From: Zobellia laminariae
GTDB lineage: Bacteria; Bacteroidota; Bacteroidia; Flavobacteriales; Flavobacteriaceae
Assembly (NCBI RefSeq): GCF_009725995.1
Contig: NZ_RCNS01000001.1
Span: 1,505,195 to 1,569,194 of the forward strand
Reading direction: 5' to 3'
Length of the DNA: 64,000 nucleotides
The notes beneath the pieces were generated by a model. That model was not told the origin of the DNA. It saw only the letters and a list, made by a program, of their open reading frames with translations, and ran no database searches. Shown piece by piece: positions 8,314-16,153 of this stretch; position 1 is the stretch's first letter; every line of letters begins with the position of its first letter. The position numbers were made by a program, and so were the translations under genes.

Positions 8314-9051
8314 TCAAGACTTATCCATCTTGTCTTGTAACGCATAATATGCTCTTTTTGATGCTCTTTCTTCTGCCTTCTTTTTAGAGGTAGCCCTTGC
8401 TTTTGCTACAACTGTATCTGCAATACTGAGTTTTACCGCAAAGTGTTTTAGGCTGTCATTACCAGTATCATCATAAACGTCATAATCAAACGTTTTTTTC
8501 TGCTTTTGGCACCATTCTATAACAAGGCTCTTATAGCTTATGACCTTTCCTTCTAATTGCTCAATGTCTACATAAGGTTCTATTACCTTTTGGCTTATGA
8601 ATTTTTCGCAATACTTATAGCCTCGGTCTAGATAAATAGCACCTACTAGCGCTTCAAAAACATTGCCGTGTATATTTTCGCCAAAGTGAGATTTTGGAAT
8701 ACGGCTTTTAACATGGTCAATAAGACCCAAATCTTTACCTAGTTCATTAAGATGTTTTCGGCTTACTATTTTTGAACGCATCTTAGTGAGATAGCCTTCA
8801 TCTCCTTCAGGTACTTGGTCGTATAAATGTTTGGAAATTATAGTGCCCAACATGGAGTCGCCTAAAAACTCAAGACGCTCGTAGTTAAGAGGATTCCCTT
8901 CTTTGTCCTTTTCATTAGCTGAACGGTGTACAAAGGCTTTTTTGTATATGGCTAGATTTTTAGGTTTAAAACCCAAAATAGAAGAGATTCCTCCAAAAAA
9001 ATCCCCATCCTCTTTAGGATGGGAATTGAATATATTGGAAGGAAAACCCAT
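8314..9051 (-). CDS. rnc: Ribonuclease III
   Basis: 245 residues. Cuts double-stranded RNA during rRNA maturation and decay of structured mRNA or sRNA duplexes. The RNase III signature ERLEFLGDSMLG is at residues 58-69, with the metal-binding Glu/Asp, and the second acidic set lies in GNVFEALVGAIYLDRG. The C-terminal double-stranded RNA-binding domain (about 170-240) ends VVAKARATSKKKAEERASKR. It starts 6 bases after the fabF stop on the minus strand, so fabF-rnc is one unit, a common pairing. Confidence 0.96.
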   Translation of the reverse strand: MGFPSNIFNSHPKEDGDFFGGISSILGFKPKNLAIYKKAFVHRSANEKDKEGNPLNYERLEFLGDSMLGTIISKHLYDQVPEGDEGYLTKMRSKIVSRKHLNELGKDLGLIDHVKSRIPKSHFGENIHGNVFEALVGAIYLDRGYKYCEKFISQKVIEPYVDIEQLEGKVISYKSLVIEWCQKQKKTFDYDVYDDTGNDSLKHFAVKLSIADTVVAKARATSKKKAEERASKRAYYALQDKMDKS

Positions 9052-9057
9052 AATGAA

Positions 9058-10311
9058 TTACTCGCTAAATTTTTTGAAAATAACGCAGGCATTATGACCA
9101 CCAAAACCGAAAGTATTGCTTAAAGCGACTTTTACATCACGTTTTTGAGCCTTGTTTAGGGTCAGGTTTAGTTTAGGGTCTATATTTTCATCTACCGTAG
9201 TATGGTTTATAGTTGGTGGAACCAAACTATGCTGCATTGCTAAAATTGATGCAATAGCTTCAATAGCTCCGGCGGCACCCAATAGGTGACCGGTCATCGA
9301 TTTTGTAGAATTGATATTGATGTTCGGGGCATGATCGCCAAAGACTTCACTAATGGCCTTTAGTTCTGCCACATCTCCAAGGGGTGTAGAAGTACCATGA
9401 GTGTTTATGGCGTCTACATCTTCCGGTTTTAGACCGGCATCCCTTAAGCAGTTTTTCATTACTTGTACTACTCCTATCCCGTCAGGATGCGGAGCAGTCA
9501 TATGGTATGCATCGCTCGAAAGGCCACCACCGGCAACCTCGGCATATATTTTTGCACCACGCGCTTTGGCGTGTTCGTATTCTTCTAAAATTAAAGCACC
9601 AGCTCCTTCACCAAGAACAAATCCGTCTCTAGTAGCATCAAATGGTCTAGATGCTGTTTCGTAACTATCATTTCTAGTGGATAAAGCGTGCATGGCTCCA
9701 AAACCGCCCATACCAGCTATAGTAACTGCAGCTTCACTACCTCCTGTTACCACAACATCACAATGACCTAAACGAATATAGTTTAGGGCATCTATCATAG
9801 CATTAGCGGAAGAAGCACAGGCTGAAACAGTCGTATAATTTGGCCCCATAAAACCATGTTTAATAGAAATATGCCCAGGAGCAATATCTGCTATCATTTT
9901 AGGTATAAAAAAGGGGTTGAATCTTGGTGTACCATCGCCTTCGGCGAAATTCATCACTTCGTTTTGGAAAGTTTCTAGGCCGCCAATACCGGCACCCCAA
10001 ATAACTCCAACACGAAACTTGTCTACTACATCTAGGTTAAGCCCAGAATCTAGTATGGCCTCATCAGAAGAGACCAAGGCATATTGCGCAAACTTATCTA
10101 ATTTTCTTGCCTCTTTGCGATCAAAATGCTCAAGAGGGTCGAAATTTTTAAGCTCGCAAGCAAATTTCACCTTAAATTTTTCAGTATCGTAATAGGTCAC
10201 GGGAGCAGAACCGCTCTTTCCGTTTTTAAGACCTTCCCAATATTCATCAATATTATTCCCGATGGGCGTCAACGCACCCAACCCGGTAACTACAACTCGC
10301 TTTAATTGCAT
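9058..10311 (-). CDS. fabF: 3-oxoacyl-[acyl-carrier-protein] synthase II
   Basis: 417 residues. Condenses malonyl-ACP with a growing acyl-ACP in fatty acid elongation. The Cys-His-His catalytic triad is visible: Cys165 in TVSACASSAN, His305 in NTHGTSTPLGD and His342 in KSMTGHLLGAAGA. Length and motifs fit FabF rather than FabB. acpP lies directly upstream on the same strand with an intervening terminator-like hairpin, and rnc follows 6 bases downstream. Confidence 0.97.
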   Translation of the reverse strand: MQLKRVVVTGLGALTPIGNNIDEYWEGLKNGKSGSAPVTYYDTEKFKVKFACELKNFDPLEHFDRKEARKLDKFAQYALVSSDEAILDSGLNLDVVDKFRVGVIWGAGIGGLETFQNEVMNFAEGDGTPRFNPFFIPKMIADIAPGHISIKHGFMGPNYTTVSACASSANAMIDALNYIRLGHCDVVVTGGSEAAVTIAGMGGFGAMHALSTRNDSYETASRPFDATRDGFVLGEGAGALILEEYEHAKARGAKIYAEVAGGGLSSDAYHMTAPHPDGIGVVQVMKNCLRDAGLKPEDVDAINTHGTSTPLGDVAELKAISEVFGDHAPNININSTKSMTGHLLGAAGAIEAIASILAMQHSLVPPTINHTTVDENIDPKLNLTLNKAQKRDVKVALSNTFGFGGHNACVIFKKFSE

Positions 10312-10352
10312 TGAACCTAATTTTTGATTACTTAGTATAAGTCAAGCGTAAA

Positions 10353-10398
10353 TTAAAAAAATTATCCATGCGATAATAGTTACCACATGGATAATTTT
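10353..10398 (-). terminator. Intrinsic terminator between acpP and fabF (minus strand)
   Basis: On the minus strand a stem AATTATCCATG / CATGGATAATT (10386-10396 with 10360-10370) is followed by T7. It would end part of the acpP transcript, letting the small ACP gene be made in excess over fabF. Confidence 0.7.
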
Positions 10399-10424
10399 GA
10401 ATCTTGTTCAAGAAATCATAAAGA

Positions 10425-10658
10425 TTACTTCGCTTCTTCTATATAGCTAATGGCTTGGCCAACTGTTGCGATGTTCTCAGCTTGATCGTCTGGAATCTGG
10501 ATGTCAAATTCTTTTTCGAATTCCATGATTAATTCCACGGTATCTAATGAATCTGCGCCTAAGTCGTTAGTAAAGCTAGCTTCCGTTACTACTTCGTTCT
10601 CATCCACACCTAATTTATCAACGATGATAGCTTTTACTCTTGATGCAATGTCTGACAT
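10425..10658 (-). CDS. acpP: Acyl carrier protein
   Basis: 77 residues, acidic, helical. Carries the growing fatty acid on a phosphopantetheine arm attached to Ser37 of the DSL motif in [18 protein letters not shown]. Length and sequence are typical for bacterial AcpP. It is located just upstream of fabF on the same strand, the classical arrangement, but separated by a hairpin terminator. The divergent purN gene lies 159 bases away on the other side. Confidence 0.97.
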   Translation of the reverse strand: MSDIASRVKAIIVDKLGVDENEVVTEASFTNDLGADSLDTVELIMEFEKEFDIQIPDDQAENIATVGQAISYIEEAK

Positions 10659-10817
10659 AATAATATTGTTTTTAAAAAATTAAATTGGTTGCAAAAATAA
10701 AAAACTTTGGACTAAAACCACTATTTGTCGTTAAAATGTCTTGTAATTTATAAAATTTCAGGATAAGAGCGGTATTTTTGACCGAAATATTTTGCTATCA
10801 GTAAGGTTAAAGGGCAC

Positions 10818-11387
10818 ATGAAAAACATTGTATTATTTGCTTCCGGTTCAGGTTCTAACGTTGAAAATATTGTTCAATATTTTCATGAAAATTCTGAAGT
10901 CAACATTTCTGCCGTGCTAACGAATAAAGCGCAGGCAAAAGTCTTGGACAGGTGTAATAGGCTTAATATTAATGGTTTATATTTTAATAGAAACTCTTTT
11001 TATAAGACAGATTGTGTACTTAATATTTTAAAAACCTTTAAACCAGACTTAATAGTGTTGGCTGGTTTTCTTTGGAAAGTGCCTGAAAATCTGATTGCTA
11101 ATTTCCCAAATAAAATTGTAAATATACACCCCGCACTTTTGCCAAAATATGGAGGTAAGGGAATGTACGGAGATAATGTACATAAAGCCGTACGAGCCAA
11201 TAATGAGACCGAAACTGGCATTACTATTCATTATGTAAACGAAAATTATGACGAGGGAGCGATAATTCGGCAGGTAAAAACGTCCGTTTCTGAAGATGAT
11301 ACTCCAGAAACTATCGCACACAAAGTTCATCAAATGGAATACGAATATTTTCCCAAGGTAATAGCCCAAATATTAGAGGTGGAATAA
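10818..11387 (+). CDS. purN: Phosphoribosylglycinamide formyltransferase
   Basis: 189 residues. Transfers a formyl group from 10-formyl-THF to GAR in purine synthesis. Seen: N-terminal NIVLFASGSGSNVENIVQYF that binds the phosphoribosyl group, LAGFLWKVPENLI, the catalytic NIHPALLPKYGGKGMYG with its Asn and His, and GITIHYVNENYDEGAII with the catalytic Asp. The stop overlaps the start of rnhA by one base (TAATG), so the two genes are translationally coupled. Confidence 0.95.
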   Translation: MKNIVLFASGSGSNVENIVQYFHENSEVNISAVLTNKAQAKVLDRCNRLNINGLYFNRNSFYKTDCVLNILKTFKPDLIVLAGFLWKVPENLIANFPNKIVNIHPALLPKYGGKGMYGDNVHKAVRANNETETGITIHYVNENYDEGAIIRQVKTSVSEDDTPETIAHKVHQMEYEYFPKVIAQILEVE

Positions 11388-12022
11388 TGGCGAAAAAAGG
11401 CAAATTCTATACGGTTTGGAAGGGTAAGAAACCTGGAATTTATGATTCTTGGTCAGCTTGTAAAGCTGCAATTAGTGGTTTTAAAGGAGCTCAATACAAA
11501 TCTTTCGAAACATTTGATAAAGCAAAAAAAGCTTTCAATGGAAACTATGCGGACTTTATGGCGAAGAAAAAAGGTAAGCCCGTAATAACGCCTGAACAAC
11601 TACAACGGTTTGGAACTCCCAATTATCATTCTATTTCTGTAGATGCTGCCTCTAGCGGAAATCCTGGAATTATGGAGTACCAAGGAGTAGATACCAAAAC
11701 AGGAAAAAAGCTTTTTAGACAGGGGCCTTTTGCACAGGGTACTAATAATATAGGTGAGTTTTTGGCTATCGTACACGGCCTCGCTTTTTTGAAAAACAAT
11801 AAAAGTGATCGAATAATTTATACAGATTCCCGTACCGCTATGAGTTGGGTACGTAAGAAAACGTGCAATACCAAATTACCGGAAACCCCAAAGAACAAAG
11901 AAGTTTTTGATTTGATTCGCAGGGCTTTAGATTGGCTTAAGAACAATTCATACAGCACGCCAGTTGTAAAATGGGAAACAAAAGTTTGGGGTGAAATACC
12001 AGCGGATTTTGGCAGAAAGTAG
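11387..12022 (+). CDS. rnhA: Ribonuclease H with N-terminal viroplasmin domain
   Basis: 211 residues. Residues 1-55 (KFYTVWKGKKPGIYDSWSAC to FDKAKKAF) are a caulimovirus viroplasmin-type RNA:DNA-hybrid-binding domain, as in eukaryotic RNase H1. Residues about 78-211 are the RNase H fold: ISVDAASSGNPG with the first catalytic Asp, GEFLAIVHGLAFL with the Glu, and IIYTDSRTAM with the next Asp. It degrades RNA in RNA:DNA hybrids. The final His/Asp region is divergent, as is normal in this Bacteroidota group. It overlaps the purN stop by one base. Confidence 0.92.
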   Translation: MAKKGKFYTVWKGKKPGIYDSWSACKAAISGFKGAQYKSFETFDKAKKAFNGNYADFMAKKKGKPVITPEQLQRFGTPNYHSISVDAASSGNPGIMEYQGVDTKTGKKLFRQGPFAQGTNNIGEFLAIVHGLAFLKNNKSDRIIYTDSRTAMSWVRKKTCNTKLPETPKNKEVFDLIRRALDWLKNNSYSTPVVKWETKVWGEIPADFGRK

Positions 12023-12164
12023 TGGTAAACAGGCCCACCGCATTATTTAACACAAAAATGTCTTTCACTATTTTTTTAGAGCATAGAAAACATCATAAAT
12101 AACTGTTTTTTAAAAGGGTGTAAAATCTAAAAAAGGTAATACTAGCAGGCTTTTTTTGTAAGGG

Positions 12165-12204
12165 TATATTTGCATGGAAAAAGCGTTACAAAAGCGTATA
12201 TTTG
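12165..12204 (+). promoter_or_regulatory. Two candidate Bacteroidota promoter elements upstream of the PfkB kinase gene
   Basis: Two TATATTTG elements (12165-12172 and 12197-12204) match the TAnnTTTG -7 consensus. They lie 53 and 21 bases upstream of the ATG. A T7G run at 12151-12158 could serve as the -33 region of the first one, but it is close. Confidence 0.5.
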
Positions 12205-12224
12205 CAGCTTAAACTTAAATTTAC

Positions 12225-13151
12225 ATGGGTAAACTTCTAATCGTAGGCACTGTTGCCTTTGACGAAATTGAAACTCCTTTCGGAAAAACCGATAAGATTT
12301 TGGGTGGCGCAGCTACCTTCATTGGTTTGGCGGCCTCTCAATACAATGTAGAATCTGGAATTGTTTCTGTTGTAGGCGAAGATTTTCCGCAGAGTTATAT
12401 AAATATTTTAGAGGACAAGAATATTGACCTCAGTTCTTTGGAGATTGTGAAAGGTGGAAAAACCTTTTACTGGAAAGGAAAATATCATAATGACCTTAAC
12501 TCTAGAGACACGTTAGTTACAGAACTAAACACATTAGCAGACTTTAACCCTGTGGTATCAGAAGGTTTTAAAGATGCGGATGTGGTTATGTTGGGTAATC
12601 TTCACCCAAGCACTCAGCTAAGTGTTATTAATCAGATGAAAAAACGACCAAAGTTAATAGTATTAGATACTATGAACTTTTGGATGGACAATGCGCTACC
12701 AGAGTTAATGGAGGTTATTAAACATATTGATGTCCTTACCATTAATGACGAAGAGGCTAGACAGTTAACCAATGAGTATTCTTTGGTTAAGGCTGCTAAA
12801 GCTATTCAGAAAATGGGGCCAAAATATTTGGTGATTAAAAAAGGGGAACACGGGGCACTTTTGTTTCATGAAGAAGATATTTTCTTTGCACCTGCTTTAC
12901 CTTTAGAGGAAGTTTTTGATCCAACTGGTGCTGGAGATACATTTGCAGGAGGGTTTACGGGATATTTGGCCGCCACTGATGATATTTCGTTTAATAACAT
13001 GAAAAATGCAGTCATACACGGTTCAAATTTAGCATCGTTCTCTGTGGAACAATTTGGGACCGAACGTATGGAGAGCTTAAAAAAGGAAGAGGTTAATAAA
13101 AGGTTGCATCAGTTTAAAGCCTTGACCCAGTTTGATATAGAATTAAAATAA
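12225..13151 (+). CDS. PfkB-family sugar or nucleoside kinase
   Basis: 308 residues, ribokinase fold. Phosphorylates a sugar or nucleoside with ATP; the substrate is not readable. The N-terminal FGKTDKILGGAATFIGLAAS contains the GG dipeptide hinge, and the C-terminal PfkB signature 2 is VFDPTGAGDTFAGGFTGYL with the catalytic Asp in GAGD. It is located just upstream of the PurF-like gene with a terminator between, so an adenosine- or inosine-type kinase is possible but only an inference. Confidence 0.85.
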   Translation: MGKLLIVGTVAFDEIETPFGKTDKILGGAATFIGLAASQYNVESGIVSVVGEDFPQSYINILEDKNIDLSSLEIVKGGKTFYWKGKYHNDLNSRDTLVTELNTLADFNPVVSEGFKDADVVMLGNLHPSTQLSVINQMKKRPKLIVLDTMNFWMDNALPELMEVIKHIDVLTINDEEARQLTNEYSLVKAAKAIQKMGPKYLVIKKGEHGALLFHEEDIFFAPALPLEEVFDPTGAGDTFAGGFTGYLAATDDISFNNMKNAVIHGSNLASFSVEQFGTERMESLKKEEVNKRLHQFKALTQFDIELK

Positions 13152-13157
13152 TGACAC

Positions 13158-13181
13158 GCCCCTATATTAGGGGCTTTTTTA
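13158..13181 (+). terminator. Intrinsic terminator after the PfkB kinase gene
   Basis: GCCCCTA (13158-13164) and TAGGGGC (13168-13174) form a GC-rich stem followed by T6. It ends 16 bases before the next start codon. Confidence 0.8.
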
Positions 13182-13196
13182 ATACATAGATTTACT

Positions 13197-15095
13197 ATGA
13201 GTGACGCGATCAAACATGAATGTGGTATTTCGGTAATACGGTTACTTAAACCGTTGGAGTATTACAAAGAGAAATACGGTACAGCCTTTTACGGGGTTAA
13301 TAAGATGTACTTAATGATGGAAAAGCAGCACAATCGTGGTCAAGATGGTGCGGGTTTTGCCAGTATTAAATTAGATGTTGCGCCAGGTGAACGTTACATG
13401 AGCAGAGTACGTTCAATTGCACAGCAGCCTATACAGGATATCTTTGCGCAAATTAATGATCGCATAAACTCAACACTTCAGGAACACCCAGAGTATGTTG
13501 ATGATGTTGCTGCACAGAAAAAGAACATTCCTTATATTGGTGAGGTACTTTTAGGACATGTGCGTTATGGTACTTTTGGAAAGAATAGTATAGAAAGTGT
13601 TCACCCATTTTTAAGACAGAACAACTGGATGCATCGTAACATTATAGTTGCGGGTAACTTTAACATGACCAATGTTCATGAGCTGTTTGATAATCTGATT
13701 CAAATAGGGCAGCACCCTAAAGAAATGGCCGATACAGTAACCGTAATGGAGAAAATAGGTCATTTTTTAGATGATGCTGTTGCTAAGCTGTACAAGCAAA
13801 TCAAAAAAGAAGGATATACAAAACAAGAAGCTTCACCTATTATTGCAGAGCGTCTTAAACTTCATAAAATATTAAGAAGAGCTGCTAAAAACTGGGATGG
13901 TGGTTATGCTATGGCCGGTCTTTTAGGTCATGGAGATGCTTTTGTTCTTAGAGATCCTGCTGGAATCAGACCAGCGTATTATTATCAAGATGATGAAGTT
14001 GTAGTTGTTGCTTCTGAACGTCCTGCTATACAAACTGTGTTTAATGTGCCTTTTGAAGAGGTTAAAGAACTTGATCCAGGTCATGCCATTATTATTAAAA
14101 AAGATGGATCTTCTGCTGTAACAGAAATATTAGAACCTACAGAGCGTAAGGCATGTTCATTTGAACGCATCTATTTTTCTAGGGGAAGTGATAAAGAAAT
14201 ATACGAAGAACGAAAGAAATTAGGAAGACTACTTTTTCCGCAAATATTGAAGTCTATTGATCACGATATAAAGAAAACGGTCTTTTCATACATTCCTAAT
14301 ACTGCCGAAACCTCCTTTTTTGGAATGGTGAGGGAAGCGCAGAATTACATGAATAAAAGAAAGGAAGAACAAATACTCGCTATAGGTTCAAAAATAACAA
14401 GTGAAGAGCTTCATGAAATTTTAGAGGTTCGTCCACGAATAGAAAAAGTAGCTATTAAAGATGCGAAGTTGCGTACTTTCATTACGCAAGATAGTAGTAG
14501 GGATGATCTTGTTGCACACGTATATGACATTTCTTATGGATCAGTAAAGAAAGGCGATAATCTTGTTATTATAGATGATAGTATTGTAAGAGGAACGACT
14601 TTAAAGAAAAGTATACTTCGAATTTTAGATAGGTTATCTCCAAAAAAGATAATTGTTGTTTCATCTGCTCCGCAAATTAGATATCCTGATTGCTACGGTA
14701 TTGATATGGCCAAACTGGAAGACTTTATTGCATTTAAAGCGGCTTTAGCTTTACATGAAGAGCGACTCACTATGAATATAGTGGATGACATTTATGATAA
14801 GTGTCTAAAACAGGTTAATAGTAAGGATACGGACGTCATTAATTACGTTAGAGAATTCTATGCGCCGTTTACTGCAGAAGAAATATCAGCAAAAACAGGA
14901 GAGTTGTTAAGTCCAGAAGGTATTAACGCAGAGGTTGAAATTATCTACCAGACCGTAGAAGCACTTCATGAAGCTTGTCCAGACAATTTAGGAGATTGGT
15001 ATTTTACCGGACACTACCCAACCCCGGGTGGTAATCGAGTAGTAAATAAGGCCTTTATTAACTTTTATGAAGGCAAGAGCGAACGCGCGTATTAA
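13197..15095 (+). CDS. purF: Amidophosphoribosyltransferase (PurF family, long Bacteroidota form)
   Basis: 632 residues, longer than the about 500 of E. coli PurF. Makes phosphoribosylamine from PRPP and glutamine, the first committed step of purine synthesis. The N-terminal Ntn-hydrolase domain has the nucleophile Cys9 after a short leader (MSDAIKHE) that is probably cleaved; NRGQDGAGFA and VLLGHVRYGT are glutaminase motifs. The PRPP-binding loop is NLVIIDDSIVRGTT. Extra length lies in insertions at about 90-200 and in the C-terminal part. Bacteroidota often carry this form beside a shorter PurF, so it may be a specialised paralog. It is followed by the tandem small RNA array. Confidence 0.85.
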   Translation: MSDAIKHECGISVIRLLKPLEYYKEKYGTAFYGVNKMYLMMEKQHNRGQDGAGFASIKLDVAPGERYMSRVRSIAQQPIQDIFAQINDRINSTLQEHPEYVDDVAAQKKNIPYIGEVLLGHVRYGTFGKNSIESVHPFLRQNNWMHRNIIVAGNFNMTNVHELFDNLIQIGQHPKEMADTVTVMEKIGHFLDDAVAKLYKQIKKEGYTKQEASPIIAERLKLHKILRRAAKNWDGGYAMAGLLGHGDAFVLRDPAGIRPAYYYQDDEVVVVASERPAIQTVFNVPFEEVKELDPGHAIIIKKDGSSAVTEILEPTERKACSFERIYFSRGSDKEIYEERKKLGRLLFPQILKSIDHDIKKTVFSYIPNTAETSFFGMVREAQNYMNKRKEEQILAIGSKITSEELHEILEVRPRIEKVAIKDAKLRTFITQDSSRDDLVAHVYDISYGSVKKGDNLVIIDDSIVRGTTLKKSILRILDRLSPKKIIVVSSAPQIRYPDCYGIDMAKLEDFIAFKAALALHEERLTMNIVDDIYDKCLKQVNSKDTDVINYVREFYAPFTAEEISAKTGELLSPEGINAEVEIIYQTVEALHEACPDNLGDWYFTGHYPTPGGNRVVNKAFINFYEGKSERAY

Positions 15096-15101
15096 TTAAC
15101 C

Positions 15102-15141
15102 TTATCGATGAAATGCACTAATAAAGGTATTTCATCGATAA
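15102..15141 (+). repeat. Perfect 13-bp inverted repeat after purF
   Basis: TTATCGATGAAAT (15102-15114) and ATTTCATCGATAA (15129-15141) form a perfect 13-bp stem with a 14-base loop, 6 bases after the purF stop. There is no T-run, so it looks like an mRNA 3'-end stabiliser or an atypical terminator rather than a classic one. Confidence 0.55.
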
Positions 15142-15157
15142 TATTGGCTATTTGGCG

Positions 15158-15195
15158 TTTTTTTAGCCGCTTGGGCGGAGGTCAGATTACATTTG
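15158..15195 (+). promoter_or_regulatory. Promoter of RNA copy 1
   Basis: TACATTTG (15188-15195) fits the Bacteroidota -7 consensus; a T7AG stretch (15158-15166) sits 21 bases upstream as the -33 region. Transcription would start about 6-7 bases later, at the conserved core. Confidence 0.6.
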
Positions 15196-15201
15196 GTCTT
15201 G

Positions 15202-15274
15202 CCATAGCATAAGTAGGTTAAGTTCATGGTAAGATTTGGGGCAAAAAGGTGGAGATTTCTCCACCTTTTTATTT
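15202..15274 (+). ncRNA. Tandem small RNA, copy 1 of 5
   Basis: An about 73-nt unit with no conserved reading frame. The 40-base core (15202-15241) begins CCATAGC, contains ATAAGTAGGTTAAG and ends AAGATTTGGGG. It is followed by an intrinsic terminator: a 13-bp stem AAAAAGGTGGAGA / TCTCCACCTTTTT (15243-15270). CCAT at the start can pair with ATGG at core positions 25-28, leaving the middle exposed as a loop. Own promoter at 15158-15195. Sequence shows the core, stem and promoter directly; the RNA being made and its role are inferred. Copy 1 is the one next to purF and its promoter differs from the rest. Confidence 0.75.
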
Positions 15275-15424
15275 TCCGTTATTTTGTAAAGTTGTTTCTT
15301 CATTCAATTTACAGCCTCTCCAAAAAATCTATATTCTCTTTTTTTTTTATTTTTTTATTTTGTGCGTCATTCATCGTTCATTCAAGAACTCTTTAACCGA
15401 TTTTCGTACAGTTTGGCAAAGATG

Positions 15425-15456
15425 TTTTTGTATAGATCAATGCCACTGTATCTTTG
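15425..15456 (+). promoter_or_regulatory. Promoter of RNA copy 2
   Basis: TTTTTG (15425-15430) and TATCTTTG (15449-15456) with 18 bases between form a textbook Bacteroidota promoter. The conserved core starts 6 bases after it. Confidence 0.7.
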
Positions 15457-15461
15457 GAGAA

Positions 15462-15535
15462 CCATAGCATAAGTAGGTTAAGTTCATGGTAAGATTTGGG
15501 GAAAAAGGCGGAGTGTAAACTCCGCCTTTTTATTT
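15462..15535 (+). ncRNA. Tandem small RNA, copy 2 of 5
   Basis: Core 15462-15501 is identical to copy 1 over 40 bases. The terminator stem AAAAAGGCGGAGT / ACTCCGCCTTTTT spans 15502-15531 with loop GTAA; relative to copy 1, T-A in the stem has become C-G, a paired change that keeps the hairpin. Start-to-start distance from copy 1 is 260 bases. The spacer between copies 1 and 2 is AT-rich with long T runs and no gene. Same reasoning for an RNA gene as in copy 1, with the best-formed promoter of the set. Confidence 0.8.
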
Positions 15536-15667
15536 TCTATATTTTCCTCAAAGTAAAAATTCTCCACGCCATATATTTCTCTTATTCAACTTTCATTTTT
15601 CAATTCAAAAAACATGTTATTTTAGTTGAAAATGTATTTCAACTAGAGTTTTAAACGTTTGTCCAAA

Positions 15668-15702
15668 AGCTTTTTTTTAAGGCTCGTGTAGCATTACTTT
15701 TG
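15668..15702 (+). promoter_or_regulatory. Promoter of RNA copy 3
   Basis: TACTTTTG (15695-15702) is the -7 element and AGCTTTTTTTTAAG (15668-15681) the upstream T-rich -33 region. About 80 bases upstream of the core are almost the same as upstream of copy 4. Confidence 0.65.
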
Positions 15703-15707
15703 GAGGA

Positions 15708-15780
15708 CCATAGCATAAGTAGGTTAAGTTCATGGTAAGATTTGGGGAAAAGGCGGAGTGTAAACTCCGCCTTTTTATTT
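15708..15780 (+). ncRNA. Tandem small RNA, copy 3 of 5
   Basis: Core 15708-15747 is identical to copies 1, 2 and 4. Terminator 15748-15776: the same GGCGGAGT / ACTCCGCC stem as copy 2 but with four instead of five leading A. Start-to-start distance from copy 2 is 246 bases. Its upstream block, from about 15630 to 15707, is nearly repeated before copy 4, so copies 3 and 4 come from a recent duplication of a whole promoter-plus-RNA unit. Confidence 0.8.
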
Positions 15781-15918
15781 TTCATACTTTTCTCTCTCTC
15801 GCACAAGATTTCTCCAGTAATGTAAATTCCAGTTTTCTAACTTTCATTTTATAATTTGAAAAGCGCACGATTCTAGTCGAAAATGTATTTCAACTAGAGT
15901 TTTGAACGTTTGTCTAAA

Positions 15919-15953
15919 AGCTTTTTTTTAGGGCTCGTGTAGCATTACTTTTG
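15919..15953 (+). promoter_or_regulatory. Promoter of RNA copy 4
   Basis: TACTTTTG (15946-15953) with the upstream run AGCTTTTTTTTAG (15919-15931). It differs from the copy 3 promoter by only a few bases. Confidence 0.65.
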
Positions 15954-15958
15954 GAGGA

Positions 15959-16028
15959 CCATAGCATAAGTAGGTTAAGTTCATGGTAAGATTTGGGGAA
16001 AAAGGTGGAGCTATGCTCCGCCTTTTTT
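15959..16028 (+). ncRNA. Tandem small RNA, copy 4 of 5
   Basis: Core 15959-15998 is identical to copies 1-3. The terminator (15999-16028) has the stem AAAAAGGTGGAGC / GCTCCGCC plus T6, where one pair is T·G: the left arm is like copy 1 and the right arm like copy 2, and the wobble keeps it foldable in RNA. The loop-proximal pair is C-G instead of T-A or A-T, another covarying position. Start-to-start distance from copy 3 is 251 bases. Confidence 0.8.
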
Positions 16029-16117
16029 ATTGTCAAAATCCTCGTAAACATGCGGCCTTAAGGCATGTTCAACGTTTTTTATCAACAATTCAGTTGAAAA
16101 AAAACCCTGAATATTTC

Positions 16118-16148
16118 TTTTTTATTTCCCACAATACCAGTATTTTAG
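16118..16148 (+). promoter_or_regulatory. Weak promoter of RNA copy 5
   Basis: TATTTTAG (16141-16148) deviates from TAnnTTTG at one key base; a T6 run (16118-16123) lies 17 bases upstream. It is probably weaker than the other four. Confidence 0.4.
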
Positions 16149-16153
16149 TATCG

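Noticed and set aside
11049..11369. 106-residue frame opposite purN
   Set aside because: Its composition follows from purN codons and no start signals or family features are visible.
15249..15467. 72-residue frame over copy 1 terminator and spacer
   Set aside because: It is rich in Phe from T runs, begins inside the terminator stem and has no counterpart at the other copies.
15226..15535. Tiny peptide frames starting at the ATG in the repeated core
   Set aside because: After the core the frames run into different lengths and residues in each copy (10 codons in copy 2, open in copies 1 and 3), so no peptide is conserved.
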